Below, in pieces: positions 1-5,066 of a stretch of DNA of 5,066 bases. The position numbers and the translations under genes are program-made. Source of the DNA: Methanobacterium sp. (GTDB lineage Archaea; Methanobacteriota; Methanobacteria; Methanobacteriales; Methanobacteriaceae). Location of the stretch: NCBI GenBank assembly GCA_003164415.1, contig PLTK01000239.1, forward strand, positions 191 to 5,256, given 5' to 3'. The stretch's first letter is position 1, and the number at the start of each line of letters is the position of its first letter. The notes beneath the pieces are model-generated. The model saw nothing but the letters and a program-made list of their open reading frames with translations, was not told the DNA's origin and did no database searches.

Positions 1-3000
1 ATCAACTGTACATTCCAAGGTAATAATGCAATCGGTAGTTCAGGCGGAGCCGTATATGTGAGTAATGTTACTTTAAATGTTATAAAATGTACATTCACCA
101 ATAACACTGCAGATAATGGTGGAGCAATCTACAATAATGCAGGAAAAGACACTATAACCAATAGTAAATTCACAAGCAACACAGCCAGCGACATTAATGG
201 TGGTGGAGGAGCAATCTACAATACTGATACTCTAATCGATCTAAATAATACATACACTCAAAATACAGCATCCGGTTTTGGAGGAGCTATTTCCACTGCC
301 AAAAACCTAACCGAAACTAATGGTAAATTCATTGGTAACAGTGCAGCATATGGTGGAGCCATCACCAATCAAGGATTCACCATAACTGACCTGAACAACA
401 CCTACACTAATAACATTGCAACAGTCGAAGGAGGAGCCATCAACACTTATGGTACTCAAAATGAAACCAACGGTACCTTCACAAATAACACTGCAACAGG
501 ACAAGTTGGAGGAGCCATATTCAATAGTGGTGGAACATCAAATGATACCAACAATAAATACATTGGTAATTCCGCCCCTAATGGTTCAGGAGGAGCAATA
601 TTTACATACGGTACAATAAATGAAACCAACGGTACATTCATAAACAACACAGCAGGCAGTGGTGGAGCAATCTTCAGTTACGGTACCGTGAATGATTTAA
701 AAAATAAATACACCAATAATACAGCAACATCGTATTATGGAGGAGCAATCTGCAGTTTCGATAGCAGTGCACTCTTAACCGAAACTGGTAGTACATTCAC
801 AAATAACAGTGCATTCTATGGTGGTGGAGCCATATACAACGGTGAAGGCATTTTAAACGAATCACAAAACACCTTTAAAGGTAACAGTGTAACTAATGGG
901 GATGGAGGAGCCATCTTCAATGGTGACACCTTCACTGACAATAACAGTACATACATCAATAACAATGCATTCGATGGTGGAGCAATTTACACTGGAGGAT
1001 TTACTACTGTACCTCAAGGCAGCATTAATAACAGTCAATTCATTAACAATACAGCCACTGATAATGGTGGAGCCATTTACAATAATGTCCAATACAATAC
1101 CGTACCTTCAATTGACATGATAAACGATACTTTCACCAATAACACAGCACTCGTTAATGGTGGAGCCATCTACAATTACATGTACAACACTAACAGTCCA
1201 ATGATTATTAACATAACGAACGATACATTCACCAATAACACTGCAAATAATGGTGGAGCCATATTTAACTATGCAACTTACTACTACCAAAAACCAACCA
1301 GCGTAAACATAACCAACAGCAAATTCAACCACAATAATGCATTAGTTAATGGTGGAGCAGTCTATAACATAGGTAACACCTATGCGAATTACAGTTTCTA
1401 TCACCCCGAAACAACATACATAAACAACAGCACATTCACCAGCAACAATGCAAACGGTAATGGAGGAGCCATTTACAATGACGGCGGAACAACTGGAAGG
1501 GCACTAATTAATATAAATACTAGTACCCTAACCATGAATACTGCAACAAATGGAGGAGCCATCTACAATACAAATAGCACAGGACTTGGAAATATAACCG
1601 TTACTAACAGTACATTGCTTAATAACACAGCCACGAATTTAGGAGGCGGACTCTACAATAATGGAACTGCCAATCTAAATTTCAACCGCATCGTGTTTAA
1701 CAATGCATTAATCGGAACTCAGATATACCAGGCTGGTGGAACTATTAAAGCCACACTCAATTGGTGGGGCACTAATAGCGGACCAACAGGAAATATGATA
1801 TTCGGAACAACTAATTACACACCATGGATAGTACTATCCATCAATGCAAATCCAACAACCATATATAATGGCGGTACATCGACCATAACAGCGGATTTAC
1901 AGCATGATTCCAATGGAATATACCACGACCCGGCTAATGGAGTAGTACCATACACTGGCCCTGCTCACTTTACAGCAACACATGGAACCATCGCAGACGT
2001 TAACTTCAGCAATGGATTGGCAACTAGTACATTCCAAGCAACTTTAGATGGAACAGCTAACGTAAACTCTACTGTCGACAATCAAACAGTAAGTACATCA
2101 ATAAATATCGACACATCAGCGGATGTACAACTTAATAAGACTACAAGTAAAGCTGCACCAAATGTTGGTCAGCAATTCAACTACACCGTAACCGCCACCA
2201 ACAACGGACCAGACACTGCAACAGGCATTGTAGTAACCGATGTTATACCATCCGGTTTAATCTATAATAGCTACATAGCCAGCCAGGGAACCTATAACAG
2301 TATCACAGGTATATGGGATATCGGAACAATATTAGATGGTGCAAACGCAACTTTACAGCTCTATGTAACACCTACTAGCAGTTTAGCAGGTACAAATGTG
2401 ACTAACATTGCAACTAAAACCGCTCAAAATGAGTATGATCCAACGACACCAGACACTGCCAATGTAACCGTACATGTGCCAATAGCCGATGTACAGCTAA
2501 TAAAAACCACAAGTAACGCATCACCAAATGTAGGTCAAAAATTCAATTACACTATAAATGTAACGAATAATGGTCCAGATACTGCCACCGGTGTCATTGT
2601 AACTGATGTTATACCGTCCGGTTTAACTTATAACAGTTACACAGCATCTTCAGGTACCACTTACAATAGTATCACGGGTATATGGAATATTGGAACACTC
2701 AATAATGGTAATACTGCTGTCTTAAATCTATTTGTAACTCCAACAGCATCAGCTGCAAACAGTACAATAACTAACACCGCAACTAAAACTGCTCAAAATG
2801 AGTACGATCCAACCACTCCAGACACCTATACTGTAAGTATTTTTGTACCTATCTCCGCTGATGTACAGCTAACCAAAACTACTAGTAACACATCACCAAA
2901 TGTGGGTCAAAAATACAATTACACTGTAACTGCTAAAAATAACGGACCAGACACAGCAACTGGCATTGTAGTAAGTGACGTTATACCCTCCGGTTTAACT

Positions 3001-3654
3001 TATAACAGCTACACAGCTAGTCAGGGAACCTACAACAGTACTACAGGTATATGGAACATTGGAATATTATTAAACGGTGCAAATGCAACTTTAAAACTTT
3101 ATGTTACACCTACCAGTACTGTTGACGGTAAAAGCGTAACAAACGTTGCAACTAAAACCGCTCAAAATGAGTACGATCCAACCACCCCAGATACTGCTAA
3201 TGTAACGGTGAAGATTCCATTTACCATAACTATTGCACAATTGGAAGCTGAATCATTATATGTCAAAAACTACTACGAATCTCACAGTAAAAACTTACCA
3301 ACCAGTGTAACAATCTCGGGTCAAGCAATCACCATGCCACAATTCCTGCAATTATTAGTAACCGGTACAATCAACATTAACAATAATAACTTAAACCCAT
3401 TAACTGTAATAGCAGTTAAACCAGCGCCAAGTCCCAGTGGAACCTTCACAGCAGGTAATCTACAAAAAACCGCATACCTAACAATAGCTCAAAACATTAA
3501 AAACTTCATCACAACTAACGGCAGAGCACCAAACTTCGCAACTACTAGTCTAGGTAAAATACCATTCAGTAAACTAGTGTACATGTACAGTAAAATAATA
3601 AACTACTACGGAATCAACCATGTACTACCTAACTATGTCAGCATAGCTTCGTAA
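1..3654 (+). CDS. Adhesin-like surface protein, 5'-truncated (beta-helix, Ig-like, three DUF11, pseudomurein-binding C-terminus)
   Basis: The frame is open from base 1 to the TAA at 3652-3654, so this is the last 1217 residues of a longer protein; the true start and any signal peptide lie off the left edge. A GTG at 58 is not a credible start, because it sits inside a helix coil that begins upstream. Residues 1 to about 586 are parallel beta-helix coils with GGAI(Y/F)N and F/Y-x-x-N motifs, resembling chlamydial Pmp repeats. NWWGTNSGP (587-595) closes the helix. Residues 610-704 look like one Ig/invasin-like domain. Three DUF11 domains follow (about 707-827, 829-951, 953-1073). Residues 1083-1217 hold pseudomurein-binding repeats. 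There is no C-terminal membrane anchor, so wall binding through the repeats is inferred. The protein is Asn/Thr-rich, has only three Arg, and has over 30 N-x-S/T sequons in the helix part. Family role: cell-surface adhesion or contact in Methanobacteriales; the ligand is unknown. Confidence 0.93.
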   Translation: MNCTFQGNNAIGSSGGAVYVSNVTLNVIKCTFTNNTADNGGAIYNNAGKDTITNSKFTSNTASDINGGGGAIYNTDTLIDLNNTYTQNTASGFGGAISTAKNLTETNGKFIGNSAAYGGAITNQGFTITDLNNTYTNNIATVEGGAINTYGTQNETNGTFTNNTATGQVGGAIFNSGGTSNDTNNKYIGNSAPNGSGGAIFTYGTINETNGTFINNTAGSGGAIFSYGTVNDLKNKYTNNTATSYYGGAICSFDSSALLTETGSTFTNNSAFYGGGAIYNGEGILNESQNTFKGNSVTNGDGGAIFNGDTFTDNNSTYINNNAFDGGAIYTGGFTTVPQGSINNSQFINNTATDNGGAIYNNVQYNTVPSIDMINDTFTNNTALVNGGAIYNYMYNTNSPMIINITNDTFTNNTANNGGAIFNYATYYYQKPTSVNITNSKFNHNNALVNGGAVYNIGNTYANYSFYHPETTYINNSTFTSNNANGNGGAIYNDGGTTGRALININTSTLTMNTATNGGAIYNTNSTGLGNITVTNSTLLNNTATNLGGGLYNNGTANLNFNRIVFNNALIGTQIYQAGGTIKATLNWWGTNSGPTGNMIFGTTNYTPWIVLSINANPTTIYNGGTSTITADLQHDSNGIYHDPANGVVPYTGPAHFTATHGTIADVNFSNGLATSTFQATLDGTANVNSTVDNQTVSTSINIDTSADVQLNKTTSKAAPNVGQQFNYTVTATNNGPDTATGIVVTDVIPSGLIYNSYIASQGTYNSITGIWDIGTILDGANATLQLYVTPTSSLAGTNVTNIATKTAQNEYDPTTPDTANVTVHVPIADVQLIKTTSNASPNVGQKFNYTINVTNNGPDTATGVIVTDVIPSGLTYNSYTASSGTTYNSITGIWNIGTLNNGNTAVLNLFVTPTASAANSTITNTATKTAQNEYDPTTPDTYTVSIFVPISADVQLTKTTSNTSPNVGQKYNYTVTAKNNGPDTATGIVVSDVIPSGLTYNSYTASQGTYNSTTGIWNIGILLNGANATLKLYVTPTSTVDGKSVTNVATKTAQNEYDPTTPDTANVTVKIPFTITIAQLEAESLYVKNYYESHSKNLPTSVTISGQAITMPQFLQLLVTGTININNNNLNPLTVIAVKPAPSPSGTFTAGNLQKTAYLTIAQNIKNFITTNGRAPNFATTSLGKIPFSKLVYMYSKIINYYGINHVLPNYVSIAS
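43..1656 (+). repeat. Tandem beta-helix coil repeats, 20 GGA[IV]-type copies
   Basis: Twenty copies of a degenerate coding repeat are visible, each marked by GGAI or GGAV (the last is GGGL) and, a few residues earlier, by F/Y-x-x-N. By hand count the markers start at residues 15, 40, 69, 94, 118, 144, 170, 197, 221, 247, 275, 302, 326, 356, 387, 418, 451, 488, 518 and 548 of the partial protein. Spacing is 24-29 residues for the first thirteen and 30-37 for the rest. At the DNA level the core is ggtggagccat-like with many synonymous changes, so the copies are old or under selection at the protein level rather than freshly duplicated. Each copy is inferred to form about one turn of a right-handed parallel beta-helix. 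More copies probably lie upstream of base 1. Confidence 0.9.
2119..3219 (+). repeat. Three tandem DUF11 domain repeats (about 366 and 372 bp periods)
   Basis: Three copies begin with ADVQL at bases 2119, 2485 and 2857. Each continues with PNVGQ, NNGPDTATG, DVIPSGL, YNS-x-TGIW and ends near TKTAQNEYDPTTPDT. This is the DUF11 'conserved repeat' pattern (PF01345-like), an Ig-like beta-sandwich common in archaeal and bacterial surface proteins, where it usually serves as a stalk or spacer. Copies 1 and 3 resemble each other more than either resembles copy 2 over much of their length, for example GANATL and PDTANVTV. The stretch gctcaaaatgagta is identical in all three. The domains probably lift the beta-helix away from the wall-bound C-terminus. 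Confidence 0.88.
3247..3651 (+). repeat. C-terminal pseudomurein-binding repeats (two and a part)
   Basis: Residues 1083-1120 and about 1163-1200 of the partial protein follow the pseudomurein-binding repeat pattern: an amphipathic K-N-Y/F helix, then LPTSV or APNFA, then a short strand and ITMPQFLQLL or IPFSKLVYMY. The last 17 residues (NYYG...LPNYVSIAS) look like the first half of a further copy that stops at the TAA. A linker containing KPAPSPSG separates the first two copies. Such repeats bind pseudomurein in Methanobacteriales and their phages, including pseudomurein endopeptidases. Here they are the likely wall anchor, since no transmembrane segment or sorting signal is present. The assignment is by pattern and not by a profile search. 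Confidence 0.75.
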
Positions 3655-3698
3655 AAAGAAATCAAATACATACTTTTTCTTTTTTTATTTTTTTTTTT
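3653..3698 (+). terminator. T-rich archaeal terminator after the adhesin gene
   Basis: Starting 19 bases after the stop codon there are runs of 5, 7 and 11 T broken by single C and A residues (3674-3698). Oligo-T tracts are the standard intrinsic termination signal in euryarchaea. An A-rich stretch AAAAAGAAA at 3653-3661 could also pair with TTTCTTTTT at 3676-3684, but this all-A/U stem with one G-C would be weak, so the T tracts are the main evidence. Confidence 0.75.
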
Positions 3699-3768
3699 AG
3701 GAATATATGGTTCTACTTCTAATATTGAATGAATATTGCCATTTAAATTATTTCTATTCCGCTTAAAG

Positions 3769-3788
3769 CTAATATTTCATAATATTAG
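3769..3788. repeat. Perfect 8-bp inverted repeat with 4-base loop
   Basis: CTAATATT at 3769-3776 and AATATTAG at 3781-3788 are exact reverse complements around TCAT. It could be a protein-binding site or a small hairpin. It is about 70 bases downstream of the T-rich terminator and about 80 bases upstream of the TATA box. No T run follows it, which argues against a terminator. Confidence 0.5.
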
Positions 3789-3866
3789 ATAGGGATGTAT
3801 TTAAATGTACAAATATCCGACCAAACATTATTTGATAATCTTCAGTTAGAATTTTTAGTAAAAATA

Positions 3867-3874
3867 TTTAAATA
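3867..3874 (+). promoter_or_regulatory. Candidate TATA box of the binding-protein gene
   Basis: TTTAAATA matches the archaeal consensus TTTAWATA exactly, with an A-rich stretch just upstream where a BRE would lie. A start site about 25 bases downstream (near 3898) would leave a leader of about 85 bases before the ATG at 3983. A second TATAAAA at 3943-3949 is closer but would start transcription at or inside the ribosome binding site, so it is less likely. The high A+T content makes chance matches common. Confidence 0.45.
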
Positions 3875-3888
3875 TAACAATTGTTATA
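3873..3888. promoter_or_regulatory. 16-bp perfect palindrome overlapping the TATA box (possible operator)
   Basis: TATAACAATTGTTATA is a perfect palindrome that shares two bases with the candidate TATA box and continues into the spacer towards the transcription start. In archaea repressors often bind here and block TBP/TFB or RNA polymerase. Which regulator would bind is unknown; none is encoded in the window. Confidence 0.45.
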
Positions 3889-3966
3889 GTAAATTCATAA
3901 TTATTATAGTTTGATTAAAGTAGAATATTTTTAGTAATAAAATATAAAAAAAATATTATGAAATAT

Positions 3967-3972
3967 AAGGAG
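3967..3972 (+). promoter_or_regulatory. Ribosome binding site that fixes the 3983 start
   Basis: AAGGAG lies 10 bases upstream of the ATG at 3983. The reading frame is closed by TGA at 3959-3961, with no ATG, GTG or TTG between that stop and 3983, so the start cannot be moved upstream to add a signal peptide. Confidence 0.8.
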
Positions 3973-3982
3973 CATATACTAC

Positions 3983-4882
3983 ATGCGGATAGGATATCTC
4001 TCAACCATATACCACACATCGTTTATTTTAAAAAGTGGGAAATTTCCCTTTGAAGAAATTGACGAAACAGATTGGATACTGTTTCCAACCGGTCCAGCCA
4101 TGATGAAGGCATTTAAAAATATGGAAATAGACCTAGGATATATAGGACTTCCACCGGTCATGATAGGTGTAGAAAATGGTATGAAAATAAAATGTGTTGG
4201 TGGTGGACATATTGAGGGGACCGTAATGATAGCAGATAACTCATACAAGTCGTATAATGAATTAGGTGATGTTGAATCGGTTATTGAACAGTTTAATAAG
4301 AAAACTATTGGAACACCGACTAAAGGTTCAATACATGATGTTATAATAAGGAACATTTTAAAGAAGGAAAATATTTCAATCAATAATTATCCTTGGGCAG
4401 ATTTTATTCCAGATGCAATTCAAGATGGTGAAATAGCTGCTGGTGTTGGTACACCTTCCCTTGCAACTGTTGCATCGAAACAATTTAACACCAAAATCAT
4501 ACTTCCACCAAAAACTCTTTGGCCCTACAATCCAAGCTATGGAATAGTTGTACAGGAAGAATTAATATACAATTCCGGAAATTTTATTACAAGCTTCTTA
4601 AAGGCCCATGAAGCTGCATCTAATTTAATAAGGAATGAACCTGAAATAGCCGCGGAAATAGCTTCCCAAGAAATGGGCGTTGTAGATAAAAAATTTGTTT
4701 TAGATACTTACAAAATCTCGCCACGTTACTGTGCTAAAATTCCAGATAAATACATCGAATCAACAATGAAATTTATACCCGTATTAAAGGATCTAGGCTA
4801 CATGGAAAATGATCTTAATGTTGAAGATATTTTTAACCTCAAATTTATTGATAAAGCACACCCTCAAAAAGAACATTACTAA
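3983..4882 (+). CDS. ABC-type substrate-binding-fold protein, SsuA/TauA/NMT1-like, no signal peptide
   Basis: The 299-residue product has the layout of a periplasmic binding protein of the nitrate/sulfonate/taurine group (COG0715-like). Features include DLGYIGLPPV (50-59, compare the common D-x-G-x-x-G-x-P-P), VGGGHIEGTV (72-81), IGTPTKGSIHDVIIRN (109-124), DAIQDGEIAAGVGTPSLAT (144-162), YGIVV (186-190), and a helical C-terminal part with an A-x-N-L-I-R-N-E-P segment (212-220). Such proteins bind small organic anions or related solutes in a cleft between two lobes. The usual signal peptide or lipobox is missing: the protein begins directly at the first beta strand (MRIGYLS). A TGA eight codons upstream, with no start codon between, supports this start. 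Expected mature length is similar, so only the leader is lacking. No permease or ATPase gene is adjacent. It may be a cytoplasmic solute sensor or binding enzyme (relatives of this fold include THI5 and MqnA/MqnD), or a transporter partner exported in another way. The substrate cannot be read from sequence. Confidence 0.85.
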   Translation: MRIGYLSTIYHTSFILKSGKFPFEEIDETDWILFPTGPAMMKAFKNMEIDLGYIGLPPVMIGVENGMKIKCVGGGHIEGTVMIADNSYKSYNELGDVESVIEQFNKKTIGTPTKGSIHDVIIRNILKKENISINNYPWADFIPDAIQDGEIAAGVGTPSLATVASKQFNTKIILPPKTLWPYNPSYGIVVQEELIYNSGNFITSFLKAHEAASNLIRNEPEIAAEIASQEMGVVDKKFVLDTYKISPRYCAKIPDKYIESTMKFIPVLKDLGYMENDLNVEDIFNLKFIDKAHPQKEHY

Positions 4883-4888
4883 TATTTT

Positions 4889-4915
4889 AAAATTCTAATT
4901 TTATTAATATTAATA
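4889..4915 (+). terminator. Possible weak terminator or palindrome after the binding-protein gene
   Basis: AAAATT (4889-4894) and AATTTT (4897-4902) form a 6-bp inverted repeat separated by two bases, seven bases after the TAA. It is followed by the perfect 14-bp palindrome TATTAATATTAATA (4902-4915). The longest T run is only four, so termination here is uncertain. Confidence 0.3.
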
Positions 4916-5066
4916 GGATATTGGGTTTAATTATACAATTCTTAAAAATTAGTCGTGTACATAGTAATGATTAAATTATAGAGAAGTAAGTTCTAAATGA
5001 TCTGAAATGTTCCAATTGAATTTTGCAGATATCTAACTCCCAGATATTATAAGCTTAATTCATGGG
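4916..5066. other. Right-edge non-coding stretch, no gene seen
   Basis: No ORF with a ribosome binding site is visible on either strand. TTAAATTATA at 4971-4980 could be a TATA-like element for a gene beyond the edge. The heptamer CAGATAT occurs at 5026 and 5041. An ATG at 5062 has no good ribosome binding site and too little sequence follows to judge it. Confidence 0.4.

Larger units (their letters stand above)
3655..3982. other. Intergenic region, about 18% G+C, no gene seen
   Basis: This 328-base gap has about 60 G or C by hand count, far below both flanking genes. It holds the adhesin terminator, an 8-bp inverted repeat at 3769-3788, three copies of ATTTAAAT (3741, 3799 and 3866), a TATA box with an overlapping palindrome, and the ribosome binding site of the next gene. 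I see no convincing small ORF or structured RNA gene. An ATG at 3958 is out of frame with the downstream gene and has no ribosome binding site. Confidence 0.7.

Noticed and set aside
58..60. GTG as the start codon of the adhesin
   Set aside because: The frame is open to base 1 and encodes a normal GGAV coil across this point. There is no ribosome binding site before it.
307..1332. Several short ORFs of 64-76 residues on both strands inside the adhesin
   Set aside because: They are shadows of the repetitive coding sequence in other frames, have low-complexity products and no ribosome binding sites of note.
43..1656. CRISPR array or satellite DNA suggested by regular repeats
   Set aside because: The repeats are in frame, vary mainly at synonymous and loop positions, and encode protein coils. 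There are no identical repeats with unique spacers.
3655..3982. tRNA, riboswitch or small RNA in the intergenic region
   Set aside because: At about 18% G+C with no stable G-C stem, no cloverleaf or known aptamer core can be seen.
3979..4383. Minus-strand ORF of 134 residues
   Set aside because: It lies wholly opposite the 5' part of the binding-protein gene, which has recognisable family motifs; the antisense product resembles nothing I know.
5026..5047. Direct repeat of CAGATAT, 15 bases apart, as a regulator site or attachment site
   Set aside because: Seven bases in A+T-rich DNA is too short to support, and no integrase or mobile element is present.

Overview
The window most likely comes from a pseudomurein-walled methanogenic archaeon of the order Methanobacteriales. 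The evidence is a very large Asn/Thr-rich adhesin-like surface protein that ends in pseudomurein-binding repeats, an A+T-rich genome with very A+T-rich spacers, a T-tract archaeal-type terminator and a TTTAWATA-type TATA box. The genus cannot be fixed. Coding G+C in the mid-30s to about 40% (sampled by hand) would suit Methanobacterium, and Methanobrevibacter is also possible.

Layout. Bases 1-3654 (+) are the C-terminal 1217 residues of an adhesin-like cell-wall protein whose start lies off the left edge. It is built of a right-handed beta-helix with at least 20 GGA[IV] coils (to about base 1770), an NWWG capping motif, one Ig-like segment, three tandem DUF11 domains (2119-3219), and a C-terminal pseudomurein-binding part (about 3247-3651). 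Bases 3655-3982 are an intergenic region of about 18% G+C. It holds a T-rich terminator, an 8-bp perfect inverted repeat, a TATA box overlapped by a 16-bp perfect palindrome, and a ribosome binding site. Bases 3983-4882 (+) encode a 299-residue periplasmic-binding-protein-fold protein of the sulfonate/nitrate/taurine (SsuA/TauA, NMT1-like) kind that has no signal peptide. Bases 4883-5066 contain no recognisable gene, only A+T-rich palindromes and a possible weak terminator.

The two genes look like separate transcription units: the first has its own terminator and the second its own promoter-like region. There is no evidence that they work together. The adhesin would be exported and held on the pseudomurein wall. 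The binding protein, as encoded, would stay in the cytoplasm unless it leaves by an unrecognised route, and no permease or ATPase gene is visible next to it. I see no clear new multi-gene system. The points most worth a second look are the signal-less binding protein, the palindrome on its TATA box, and the regular alternation of two coil types in the adhesin helix.
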